Assembly (NCBI GenBank): GCA_020881915.1
Contig: JAJFPB010000005.1
Coordinates: 62,001 to 126,000 of the forward strand
Reading direction: 5' to 3'
Origin: Paramyrothecium sp. XJ0827
Taxonomy: Eukaryota > Ascomycota > Sordariomycetes > Hypocreales > Stachybotryaceae
Length of the DNA: 64,000 nt
Position numbers and translations under genes: made by a program. The notes beneath the pieces are model-generated. The model saw nothing but the letters and a program-made list of their open reading frames with translations, was not told the DNA's origin and did no database searches. Position 1 is the first letter of the stretch, and each line of letters begins with the position of its first letter. This document shows, in pieces, positions 24,633 through 36,024 of the stretch.

Positions 24633-26595
24633 ATGTCCGACTCTGCCATCAACACTGTAGATGCGAAGCCAGCAGGCGACAACCTGGAGAAGGGTCAGGC
24701 TGAAGAGCAGCCTGGTCGCTATCTCACGGGATATCGTCTTTTCATCGCGATTGCAGGGTATGTTGCCGTTGAATACTAGGTGTCAGATAAAGTTGCACTA
24801 ACACGCATCTTTCAACCCGAAGCCTAGGCATTGCCATTTTCCTACCCACGGCCGAGGCATCCATAATCAGCACGTCCCTAGTGACCATCTCGAAAGATCT
24901 CGGAGACTATGAGCAAAGCAGCTGGGTCGTCACGGCTTACCTTGTGACTTACACTGGTAAGAATGTTCCATATTGACCGGTATTTCGCTAATCTTGCAGG
25001 GTTCATCTTCATCTGGTCTAAACTGGCAGACACGGTCGGGTACCGGACAACTATCCTTATATCGGGAGTCATCTTTATGGCCTTTTCAGCTGCATGTGGA
25101 GCGGCAGACTCTGTGACGAACCTGTGAGCCTCTGTGGACAGTCTCGTTATGACGCACGCTTACGCAAGTCAGGGCCATCTTCCGCGCTTTCCAAGGAGTT
25201 GGAGGCGCTGGAATGTATTCGGTACCCACTGTCGGCTTGGTTTGGCTCGTCCCTGAACACAAGCTCCCGATGATAAACACAATTTCGGCTTGCCTGATGG
25301 CTATTTCTCTGCTGATTGCTCCCCTCATTGGCGGAGCGATCAGCGAGACGAGCAACTGGCGCTGGATCTTCTACTTCAAGTTAGTGTTGTCTCCAGCTTA
25401 GATCGTGCAGGTTCCTAACCCGACCAGCGTTCCCGCGAGTGCAGTCTCTCTTGGCATGATCTTTGCTGTCCTTCAGCCGCGCTTCCCAAATCACCACGAA
25501 GCACCTACCAAGAATACAAGAAGAATTCTTGAATACAGTCTGCACATATTTCACAAAGCTGATGTGGTCGGCTCATTCCTTATCGTTGGGGCTACGGCTT
25601 TGCTAGTAACAGCATTGCAAGAGGGCGGTGTGCATTTTGCATGGGATTCGGCTGCCATCATTTGCTTCTTCGTATTCTCTGGGATCCTCTGGATACTCTT
25701 TGGCTGGTGGGAGATGATATGCAGTCGCGAGACTTCGGAGGTAGAGCCAATCTTTCCTCGCCGACTCTTCAGCAACCGTTTTCTGATAGGCACTCTGTTG
25801 TATGGTAACACCCTTGCCTTTCATTAAAACTCAGGCTGACGATGGCCTAGGGCTCTTTTCTTTACGGGCGTTCCCCTGATTATTGCGGTCATTCAACTTC
25901 CACAGCGATTCCAAGTTGTGAACGGAGTCTCGCCTCTTGATGCCGGTGTGCAGCTTTTAGCATATGCTGCAACGATGCCAATCAGTATCATGATTTCCAA
26001 TGTCCTGATTGCAAGGATTGGTATTCCGGTTGTCTATACCTGGCTTGCCGGTACTGCCCTTGAGATTATTGGATTTGCCCTTTTGTCAACACTACCTACG
26101 AGCACCGACAGCTGGAGCGGCCAGTATGGTTATTGCGTCATTACCGGCATCGGTCTTGGCTTCTCTGTCGGAACTTACTATTTCCTTACTCCAATGGTCG
26201 TGGAAGAGAAGGATAGGCGTAAGGTCCCTGGCAGATGCTCTCGATGTTCCTAATGCTTACTGTCTTTAGATTCCTCAATTGGAGCTGGTCTTCAGATTAG
26301 GATGCTTGGCAGTGCAGTCGGTCTTGCTGTCGTCGCAAGTGTCTTCAATGACTACATTCGCAAGAATCTCCCCAAACTTTTGTCTGAAGAGGTGCTGAAT
26401 AGTGTGCTTCAATCTGCAGATGCCATTGCAGCACAGCCGTTGGAACTACAGGAGGAGATCAGGGGTGTTTACGGGGAGGCTTTCAATCTACAAATGCGGG
26501 CGACGATCGGTTTCAGCGCGGCCAAGCTTTTTCTCGTCGCCTTTATCTGGAAATGGCCTCCTCTTCGACTGACAAAGGAAGGGAAACTTGTGTGA
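24633..26595 (+). CDS. MFS drug/metabolite exporter (DHA2-like, 14 TM)
   Basis: Major facilitator transporter. ATG at 24633 (MSDSAINTVDA). Exons join through short introns near 24759-24830, 24957-24999, 25122-25170, 25380-25428, 25804-25850 and 26219-26270. Typical motifs: SWVVTAYLVTYTGFIFIWSK (TM2 and loop), FRAFQGVGGAGMYSV (motif B/C), NWRWIFYF, QLPQRFQVVNG and, near the C-terminus, LGSAVGLAVVASVFNDY. The layout is that of 14-TM proton antiporters of fungal clusters. Placed between the 7-TM gene and the NmrA remnant, it is the natural candidate exporter of the polyketide. A paralogous transporter of similar type lies at 44533-46513. Confidence 0.9.
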
Positions 26596-27358
26596 TCAGC
26601 ACCTGGCCAACCTTGTATTGGGTTGGTAATACCATATCATACAATTAAGGTCAATCAAATATTGAGAAGTTTTTATTAAATGTGTCAAGTATGCTTGACA
26701 GCCGTATGTGACAGCCTGATTAACCGATGACGGCCCATTGTACTCTATCACTGTCCCACACGGACACACACCGTCTCATATCTTGTCGACCTGCTTGCTG
26801 CCGTCACACGAGGCAAGGACCTAAAGCACCGTATGCTAGTACACCCAACTTGCTAAAAAATTCCTGAATATACAAACGACCACGTGATAGCCAAAGCTGA
26901 TCCAAGCATGCCGACGCCTGAAGTAAATTTCAGAGATCGAAATGGGCAGCTACCTCTCTATTGCAAAAATGATTTACTTTCTTAGACTAGCTTACGTCGG
27001 ACAACTGAGGGTGTACCGTGTTGTTTAAAAGCCCGTGGTTTGTAATCCAAATCTAGAAGTGAATGGCTGTGGACTGGCGGCTGCGCAAACCCCCGAATAG
27101 GCAACAGAGTGGATACACTTACGGCCGTGGACGTTTGTAATCATTTTCGCTGGTGAATCTTCCCAAAGAGGCCCCCGGTTTGGCTTAATGCGTACCTTGC
27201 TTGGGGCTTAATTGAACGTTGCCCAAGTTGGTTCACCCTTGTGAGGCCTTCCTTCAACATCAATCTGATCTTCAGACCTTAACCTACTACACTTGAAGCT
27301 CGCTTCGAATTACATACACGCTCAGGTCAAAAGCACCGATTAGCAGCTTTCCGCAGCC
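26596..27358. other. Intergenic, no gene recognised
   Basis: No recognisable coding sequence, repeat or RNA. It should hold the remains of the NmrA gene promoter. Confidence 0.55.
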
Positions 27359-28257
27359 ATGTCATCTTCATTTCAAAATGTTGCCATTGCTGATGCCTTT
27401 GGCAGTCTCGGCTCCCAGGTCTTCGAAGCTTACCACGTCTGGTGATTTCGTCGTCACAGTACTCAGACGCAATGGCTTTAGGCAACCTTCCCCACGGGCA
27501 CCAAAGTTATCGATGTCGACTTTACTTCTGTTAAAGATCTTATCTCTGCTCTCAGTGTTGAGGATGCGGTCATCTCAACCATTGGCGCGTTCGATTTGGA
27601 CAATAATATCCCGCTTGTTGGTGCTGCCTTTGCTGCCGGTGTGAAGCGAATAATCCCCGCAGAGTTTGGTGCAACCTCGATGATCCAAAAGTGCGCGCTC
27701 TTCCTGTTTATAAGACCAAGGTTCAAATCCGGGATCACATCGTGGAGAAGAGCAAGAATTCCTCATTGAAACACACATTTGTACGCACTGCCGGCTTCCT
27801 AGACTGGGGCCTCGAAAGAAACCATTTTTCTTGGACACATCGAATCACCAGCTCGTCATCTATGGCACTGGCGACGAGCTATTTAGCGTTATCACATTGC
27901 CTTCTGTGGTCGATGCAGTAGTACGCTTACTCCGAAAGCCGGACGAGACTAAGAGCCGCACTATATTTGTCGGACGTCAAACTTACTCAGAACCAGCTCC
28001 TTCGCCACGCAAAGGATGCAGCGCCAGCAGTAACCTAGAATGTGTCTCACGCAGACTTAGACAAACTTGTTGCTGCAGCAAACGAGCGCCTTGCGAAAGG
28101 AACTTTCGATGAACGTACACTCCGACCGTACTTTAACTTGTCCACGTACGGACTCGGCATGTCCGGTGCCCATGAGACAACAGACAATGGGCTTTTAGGC
28201 ATCAAAAGGATGACAGGGGATGAAGTTTTCCAACTTGTTCAAAATTACATTAAGTAG
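27359..28257 (+). pseudogene. NmrA-type NAD(P)-binding reductase, frameshifted pseudogene
   Basis: Homologous to NmrA / isoflavone-reductase-like proteins: ATG at 27359, a dinucleotide-binding start (AIADAFGSLGSQVFEA), SGDFVVTVLRRNG, PAEFGA followed in another frame by DDPKVRALPVYKTK, GFLDWGLERNHF, then GTGDELFSVITLP and a C-terminus ending NGLLGIKRMTGDEVFQLVQNY. Reading the whole protein requires changing frame near 27428, 27480, 27672, 27825 and 27990. There is also an in-frame TAG at 28036-28038 where a Trp is likely. No introns explain these shifts. The gene is therefore dead. It may once have supplied a tailoring reductase or a regulatory NmrA protein to the cluster. Confidence 0.85.
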
Positions 28258-29342
28258 GGAGTTGTCAGGGTTAGCCTGAGGTGGAGCACCCAGCCAACCA
28301 GCACTGTGACGATGTTCAAGACAATGGTTTTCAAGGTCACAAGTCTGTAGGAGAGGCTGCTGTCTGAACAATAGGTAAAACACAAGAAAAGCAGACCAAC
28401 GAATGAGGAAGCTGTGGGCAATTGGGCATCTGCAAGTTTTATATATTGTCCTTCCTGCCTTATTATCATTGCATCATTGCAGTAGTGATGGGAGTCAATG
28501 TTATCAAGACGAGTATTAACATTTCTTACTGTATCATGTACACCTCGTAGTTGTAAATTTAGCTAGGCAAATCGGCTTGAGAATTGGCGCGATAATTATT
28601 AAATATCTATATTTGTTTGCTGAAGAGAGAAATGGAGAAGTTGACCTCTCCGCCACTCAGTGTCTTCCAAGCTGGGTCCCCATTTTAGAAGCGAAGAATT
28701 ATACTGCGGAGTGATCAAACTCATTGGCGGTGTGAAGCTTGAGTGTGCTTTCTAGTGCTAGACTCTTCCATAATTTGCCGTACAAAAGTTTCATTTTTCC
28801 TCAACTACATAACTCACAAAGCTTAAAGTTGTTGATTAGTTACTTGAGGTTTTTTGCAGGATGAATTTGGTTATCAAAGCTATGCCCGCTATCAACGCAT
28901 AATATTACTCGCTTCAATCATCATAATTTGCCCACTCTCGCCACAGCAGAGTTTCGCAGTCGCACAACTCCCACGACGGATTGCGAATGCCGGTCATCTA
29001 GGCTACTCATATGCACATCGAGTTCAACGTCATATTGAATCTTATGTCAAAATCTGGCGTAGAACTGTTCGCCTAGTTGAACACGTGAGCTCTGTATGGA
29101 TTGATAATGTGCTGGGTATGCAATGCCACAGTGACGATCCGTTCTGGCCATCATTTCAGATAGGGAGAGTTTCCATCTTATTTGACAATACTGTAGAGGT
29201 ATTTTGACGCTTGCATTATTTATTAACGTCTCCTGCAACATCTATTTCAAGGTTGGGCTACGGCGTAGTGTGCTCTCTTCTCTGTGACAAATAATGGCCA
29301 ACCGGCTCATTTTAACCGATGCTAAATAAGCCACTACTCACG
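28258..29342. other. Intergenic, no gene recognised
   Basis: AT-rich spacer. An open frame at 28854-29207 shows no protein family features and is not supported. It separates the polyketide cluster from the GH20 gene. Confidence 0.55.
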
Positions 29343-31582
29343 TTACAACATATCTGTATCCACAAGCTTCACGCCACTGATGATGCCCTCGAATCCACCA
29401 CCGCCAATCTCGGCAATGGGCGCTTCAAATGCCATCTTTTCCCACACGAATCTGTCCCCGTTCCATCCAATTATCGTCAAAAACTCCTCCGGCTCTCTGT
29501 TATCAAGTTCCAAAAACGTCCGCTTCCCTTCTGCTCTCAGCGTTGCCTGCGTCCATTCGCCTACGGGAAATGTATAGTTGAGTGCATACACACTCTCGCC
29601 GGAGAACATCATGACTCTATCCACCGTTCCATTTCCGAACCATAACGCACTGTCCAAGCCAGTAAAGATGGGGCCCTTGGCACTCGAAGTGGGCTTGATG
29701 CCAAACGACAAGGTGTAGTTGCGACCCTTGGACTGTAGAGGTGTGATCACGTTACAGCCTGGCTGGAGAATGACGCCGTCTTGCATGCTTGAGCAGTTGG
29801 TCTTGGCATGATAATCGTTGCCAGACGTGTCTTCAAATATGCCCCCGCATCTACGGGGCTCGGAAAAGTCGATATCCAGAATTATGGCTGTCTTGGTTTC
29901 TATCCGTCGATCGAGGTTTTGGGCCGGGGCATGTGGTTGTAAGACAGAAAATAGCTGAGGATACTCTTCCTCCGAGAGCTGACCTCCCCACTGCTTGTCT
30001 GCCAGAGCTGGTATGGCATTGCGCCAGGCATAGTATGCCTCGAGGGCTGTTGTTGCATTTGGTCCATAGTCGTTCCACTGCGGAGCAATGTGGCCATAAA
30101 TCCGTCCATCGTCATGCTGGGCATTTGCCGACTCATTCTTGGAGTCAAAGATATTTGGAGAAAAGGGTTTGCCGTCTGGTGCTCCGTGGAACACAAAATC
30201 GAGGCTGATTTCCGGTCCGTACCACAAGTTCCATTTTCCCACGACATATGTGGCATCCCACGAGTTGACCAGCTGGTAGTCATTTTTGAGCCAGTCGTCA
30301 ACAGCTGTGGCTTCAAATACAGCCCAGTGCTGAACAGAGACGTCTCGGTCCACATCTCCGTTCTTGGATGGCGGAAAGGTTCCCCAGAGACGTACATGTT
30401 TCCCCGACTCTTGCTGAATGTAATCACTAAGCTCGTTGCAAAAGTACGTATACTCTTCGGCCAGTGCCCTTTTCTCTAGTAAGTAGATGTAGACCTAGAT
30501 TTAAGCATCACTTACAAATCATCAAGGGATGGATCGCGATATTCATCTGCTCCAATGTGAACAACCTTGCTCTGAAACCAAGGAAGGAAGGTTTTCCAGA
30601 TGGCCATTATTGTAGGTAGTGTATCAGGATGTGAAATATTTAGTAGACTATAGTCTGTCGTCATGCCAAGATCTGGACGCCACTGAGTAATAGGGAGAGC
30701 ATGGCCTGGGGCTTCAATCTCTGGCAGCAAGGTGACGCCTCGTGCTGCGCATTTAGTCTGCATGTCATCCCATACCTCACGAGTGTAGGATTCATTGCGC
30801 CGTGAAGCTAGGCCCTCGACTGCCGGGTCATTCGACAGTAGACGGAATGCCGAATACAGATTCATCTGGCGCTCGTAAGAGTAAATGGCAACATTGTTGT
30901 ACAAATTGTCACTTAGGTGGATGTGAAAGACGTTTTGTTTAAAGAACGACATATACGAGCACATGTCGATCAGAAACTCCGGAGGATACCAATGACGAGC
31001 CACGTCAAGCTATGATTTGAGCGGTCAGCTCCATACCAATTGCAAGATCTGTTTGCTTACCATCATGCCGCGTTCGCCCCAGCCTGGGCTATCTTTGATC
31101 TGTCCGAATGGCAAGGACCCATTGCAAAGGATGAGCTGTTGAATCAATGTACGCGTTCCCCACCACACACCGAGCGGACTGGCACCGGTTATGGCAACGC
31201 CATCTTCAGAAACGTCAATGGCGTAGCCCTCGGAGGTCTCGCGACCAGCGACGTCCAGGAACTCGGACGCGTTGCCGAGTGTGAGAAACAAGTTTCCCGT
31301 GCCAGGGCCTGCGCCAAGTTCGACGTCCACATCGATCGCCAACGTTTCTTTCAAGTCTGCGACAAATGTGGTGGCAAATTCTGATAATGTGGGTGGAATC
31401 AGCGTCATTCCCTTTTCATCTCTCACTTCGGTGAATCTTTGGTCCACAACAACTGTGTCCAAGTTGGAGGATAGCCAAGTATTGCCATCTCCAGCCTCGA
31501 AGGGGACCGTCGGCAGGCCAGCCAGAGTCGACGCGGCGACATAATCTGAAAGGATTAGGACGAGTGCTGAGGTGGACTTCAT
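29343..31582 (-). CDS. Secreted GH20 beta-N-acetylhexosaminidase
   Basis: 713 residues from three exons (31582-31061, 31009-30516, 30468-29343), all in phase. The ATG at 31582 gives a signal peptide (MKSTSALVLILSDYVAAST). An N-terminal GH20b-like domain is followed by the catalytic barrel: RGMMLDVARHW, FHIHLSDN, LPEIEAPGHA and the catalytic Asp-Glu pair in VVHIGADEY. The C-terminal 200 residues (about 29343-29900) look like a concanavalin/LamG-type beta-sandwich (GPIFTGLDSALWFG). The enzyme removes terminal N-acetylglucosamine from chitin oligomers or glycoconjugates outside the cell. The gene probably lies outside the polyketide cluster. No sign of damage. Confidence 0.93.
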
Positions 31583-32299
31583 GGCGATGAGATGAATTGT
31601 TGTCTGGACGTTGGGCCACGAGATGATCTTAAATCTGTGCGAACATGGTTGCTGGGGCTCTTTCTCCGCCAACGCCAATATCCATGGTATCTCAATGCGT
31701 CATTGCACAAGATTGCCAATGTAGCATTCAAATTCTCCGCACTGGACATGTGGGGAAAGGTCCAACCAGTGTTGCGTAGCGGAGTAGTGTAGGCGTCCCA
31801 ATGATCTTGCAAAGAAATCTAGAAATGATAAGACAAGGGCCGGTTAATGACTGTATTGACACTAACGGACTGTCGAGTAACGTTACAATGGAGACTGCCT
31901 TATCGAATGGAGCAGTGGCCAAGACTTAGCGTCCTCTGTGCTCCATCATGGTTGATTCAGGGATGGATTCGGATAACGCTGGGGCTTGTGTGCGTTATGT
32001 CAATTGATTTGGGACCGAAACAAGTCAAACTCGATGGTATTGAATATTCTGATGCAATTGCCGGGCTAAAGCACGGTGCAGTGACTGTCGGTGCTATTTT
32101 CGCAAGAACTGGGTTAGTGGATTTGGTGCACATTCAATACTTCGCATTTACCCACATGTAGGCTATCTTCCCCCGTTTGAGATAGTCTTCGGCAAGAATC
32201 AATACACTTGAACCATCTTGAGAATTGGCAGGTAGTAGCCACGGAGCAGATTCCCCCAAATTTCGTTCAAGGATGCGTGTTGATTTTCAGTACTAATGG
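31583..32299. other. Intergenic, GH20 upstream region
   Basis: Promoter side of GH20. No gene recognised. Confidence 0.55.
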
Positions 32300-33767
32300 C
32301 TATCTACTTAGACTTTGCAATGCCTTTTTACCAATATTGTTGTGAACACTGTCAATCCAGACCAGTTCTTTAACCACCCGATAAATGTCTTCCCAGTACA
32401 TCTCTAACCCTACAGTGCCTCTCCGGGTTTCTCGAAGCCATTGATCCGCGGGCTTGAGGACAGACATGGCAGCTAGAATCAAGAACCACGTGCTGATACT
32501 CTTAGGTATGTTTTTTTCGTTGCTCAGGCCGTACTGCGACGGTGCGTATTCGTTCAATCAAGTACGCAAATATTGGTTCCTTGGCTGGAGCTTGGAAGAA
32601 ACTGACTAGAAACGTCAGCATTCCTATGCAGAGAGTTTCGTCGATAGGTGTTTTGAGCGTGCGTTCAAGTTTTAGTAGACGGGCAGCAATAGAACCAAAC
32701 GCTGGCAGAAAGACCTTGGATGTTAGTTTCATTTTGTTGTGAGTATGTCCATTGACTGATGCACCCAATTCTCTAAGTTCTTTCCAAACAGCTTTCAGTC
32801 TCAGATCCAGATCTTTAATATAATGAGGCTCGGTAGAATAGCTATTCTCCAGCGCGGTTGTGTTCTCAAACACCAAAGGCCTTTCGAATCCGACAAGAGA
32901 TGAATCTTTCAAGAAAAAGGGATCCGTTCCTGAGCTAAGGGCCAGAACGAGGTCAATCATTTCTAATTTCAAGGTAACCTCAGGGGCCCACATTAAACTT
33001 TTGATACCTCTTCGCAGCCCAAGGATCTTATGCAATGCAGCCATGTGAGTCTTTAGGGCGGCAATATCACCGAAGCACATCGCCGCCAAAGCTAGCAAAG
33101 AAACATCATAGAGAGTCGAGTTCTCCAACCACAGATTCTTATCGGTAAGCTTGTGATTCAGCTGCCGGAAAAGTTTGGTTAAAAGAAGGTAAGTTGGTTG
33201 TGTGGGCGACCGATTATGGCTTAGGTCGTGAATAATGGAGTTTGTTAACAATATCTCCATTACGTTTGCGTTCTCAGTTGACAATACGCCAGGCACTTCT
33301 GCAGAGATCTCATAATGGACAATTGAGTGGACCAGATAATTGGCTTCGAGAACCCGATTGTAGATAATAACTGGCGTAAGTCAGATATTGCTTATTCTGA
33401 TGGGGGTGGTTCTTGTACAATCTCTGAAAAGCGCTTCTGGTGGTTTGTGTACATCTTTGGCGATTTGCTCAATCGTTGGGTTAACATGCAACGGAGCCGT
33501 CAATGATTTGGGACTCGAAGGGTGCCATTCCTGGCGGTGCAGATGCCCATTTGATGCTGAAAATTCGTTGGCGTCTGGAAATTCCGAGGCTGCGCCAGTT
33601 GAACTATCTGCAATGCGAGCAGCCTGCTTTGTTTTCTGTATAGACCTTCTTGATGTGGCCTTTACATTTACCCCTGTCATACAACGACTTCGAATGCGGA
33701 AACTATCGAGGGAGCTGCGCTGGGTTTGTGGCTGCTCACTAATAAACACAAATTGGTTGGTTGCCAT
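32300..33767 (-). CDS. Fungal-specific transcription-factor-like protein without visible zinc cluster
   Basis: The start ATG at 33767 (MATNQFVFISEQPQ) is followed by a basic Ser/Arg-rich segment (RIRSRCMTGVN). An intron ends just before 33360 and gives LFRDFIIYNRVLEANYLVHSI. The middle is the helical region found in fungal regulators (DVSLLALAAMCFGD, AALHKILGLRRGI). The end is AAMSVLKPADQWLRE, stop at 32300. Many fungal proteins with this layout carry the regulatory domain but no Zn2Cys6 motif, and I see none here. The join near 32520-32540 needs an intron of only about 40 nt and could instead be a frameshift. Function is unknown; a regulatory role is inferred from the family only. Confidence 0.7.
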
Positions 33768-34335
33768 GACTGCGACGCAGGGCTGTAGCAATTCCAAAGG
33801 CAGAGAAGGGTATATCTTAGCATCTAGAGGAGAGTGCGAACACGCGCACATATACCTCGGTTCGTGTTTTAACATTGCGATCTTGACTAATGTATGACTC
33901 AGCAAATGGATTAATGATGACCCATCCCGGCGAGTAAAGGATATTCCCTTGTCCCCAGGCTTTCTGGCTGCCTTGCTTGCTCAGTATAATGGAAGGAATA
34001 GCTTTTATCGAAGCTTCTCAGCACTTTTACTCCTTGTTTAGTAAATACTTAATCCCTACTACACAGCCTGGCGTTGTATGCTTTAGCTTGAATTCTACAT
34101 CTGCCTTCGCCATACAATGTAAGCAATGTGTTTAAAGCCTCTGGTGGCTGCGATGATTCTAATACGCAAAGCTATGTGAGAAGGAATAGTGGATTTACTA
34201 CTCAGATGCATTGAGGACAGGAAGATATAATGAGAGAATGCTGTGGCTGCTATCCATCCAGTATAAAATCTGACAATAAAATGTCCTATTGGGTTGACAG
34301 ACTTAATGAATACGAGGTAATCGAATTCTACGGTC
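33768..34335. other. Intergenic, no gene recognised
   Basis: Upstream of the regulator-like gene and downstream of the TPR gene. No coding or repeat signal recognised. Confidence 0.55.
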
Positions 34336-35989
34336 CTAGCAGCACTTTTCGTTTGCAACGCCTGACAGTCGACAAAAACATGAAGATCTAACTGGAACAT
34401 CAGCAGACGCAACGGCAATATCTCGCTGCCCTCGAATCATCCGCGCCTCTTCATGCTTGCCAGCTCGTGTAAAGCTTTCATACAGCCCATGCAATCCCCA
34501 GACATTATTGATGCGAGCCTTTCTCCTAGACAAATGTTCGCTCAGTCCCAAATCTTGCTTAAAAACTTCTGTAGCGTCTTCAACTCGATCCTGCTCAAGC
34601 AACAGAGCACCAAGAGCATGGCGGACAGGTTGCATCCAAAGTGGTGGGTCGGCATATGCAAGACCATCTTCCTGCTGGATTGCTTTACGAAGATGATCAA
34701 AAGCCAGATCATGGTTCCCTCTGCGATACTCGTACTCTCCTTCTAACATCAAGGATGCGACCTTCAGTACTGGCTCGGCCTTGCTTGTGACGCCATACTG
34801 TCTGTCGTTTGGAATAGCCGCTCGAACAGCCTCGAACTCGTCCCTTGCAATTTTAGCTTCTTCAAGACGTCCAAGGGCTGAAAGGGCTACTCCGCGTGCA
34901 TAGCGAATTATGGCTGTGGTGATGCAGAAGAGCTCTTGATCGGTAGGAAGACTAAGCTCAAGAATTTCTTCCCAACAACCGAATCGGACCAGTGCATGTG
35001 CCAAGAGACTGACTTGGTGTTCTGTCCAGTCCGACATGGGAGGAGATTTGATTGAGACGAATTCTGGTGTGAGGATGCCAGGGATACGCTTAGCCGCAGC
35101 GATGGCATCCTGTGAGCGACCGCTCATCATGGCAGAGTAGGTGAGGACATGAATATTATGTGTTCGATACGCTGTGTATAGAATCGAGGCCTTATTCTCA
35201 GCAAAATACTTGTCGTCAGACTCCATTGCGTCTCGATTCGAGTCCATGCCACGTCGGTAGTCGCCGATCGCAACGTCAATGTGAGTCGCCATGTGTTGCA
35301 TGTGAGAACCATCAGGCACAAGACGGCGAAGCCTGTCTGCAGCCGCCAATGCTCGTTCCGGATTCTGCGTCATCTCCATCAAGTGGATGTAGAGATGACA
35401 ATAAGCCGGGTGTTCACGCCCGGCCTCGGTCGCAAGACCTGACTCGAGGACTTCCACCGCTGTAATGGTGTCGGGTGAGGTAGGCTCACCAGTGTCCAAA
35501 TTCCACAGTCTTCGAGGTCGAATGCACATCAATGCATCCGCGTAAAGAAGTGGAACGTCGATGTCGTCGCCAAACTCTTTATAGACGCGCCGCGATGCGT
35601 CAGCGTAGGCGTGGTTGAAGGAACCCAAGTCCTCTGGAATTGCACCAACTTCTGGAAAGCGTTGTGACAATGCCCCCAGCAGCGCCTCTTCCAATGGACT
35701 GACATTCGTGGCTTCCTTGCCCCGTTTCAAAGCTGCTTGAGCTTCGTCAACAGTCTTCTGGAGATCATCCGGGTCATAGCGAACCCATGCTTTATTGTAA
35801 TTTGGTCCGATGGCGTAAGCCAACCCCCAGTATGCCATTGCACATTCGGCATCATACTCAATAGCCCGTCTGAAACATCGTGCAGCCTCCTCATGATTGA
35901 ACGAGTACGACCAGAGCAGGCCTCGGTCAAACCAAGTGTGCGCATCCACCGAGTCGGTCGTCACCTTGCGACGGTACGTGCCAAGATTA
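34336..35989 (-). CDS. TPR-repeat protein, 5' end cut by transposon
   Basis: An uninterrupted frame of about 550 codons encodes a tetratricopeptide-type protein (WFDRGLLWSYSFNHEEAARCFRRAI, AYWGLAYAIGPNYNK, EHPAYCHLYIHLMEM, ALGALLLEQDRVEDA). It ends at 34336 in a Cys-rich tail. The frame runs straight into the inverted repeat of the transposon without meeting an ATG; the only early alternative is a GTG at 35964. On the far side of the element the sequence ATGCCAAC lies directly next to the TA target site. Removing the element and one TA copy joins it in frame to the body as MPTNLGTYRRKV, so the native start codon has been separated from the gene by about 3 kb. The protein is probably not made normally. 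Molecular function is unknown. Confidence 0.85.
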
Positions 35990-35990
35990 T

Positions 35991-36024
35991 GGGCCTGATC
36001 GGTAGGACAGACGGAACGGAACTC
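35991..36024 (+). repeat. Left terminal inverted repeat
   Basis: 34 bp, beginning GGGCCTGATCGGTAGGAC. It matches the reverse complement of 38976-39009 except for one base. Confidence 0.95.

Noticed and set aside
28854..29207. 117-codon frame between NmrA remnant and GH20
   Set aside because: No ATG-led family-like sequence and no codon pattern like the neighbours.
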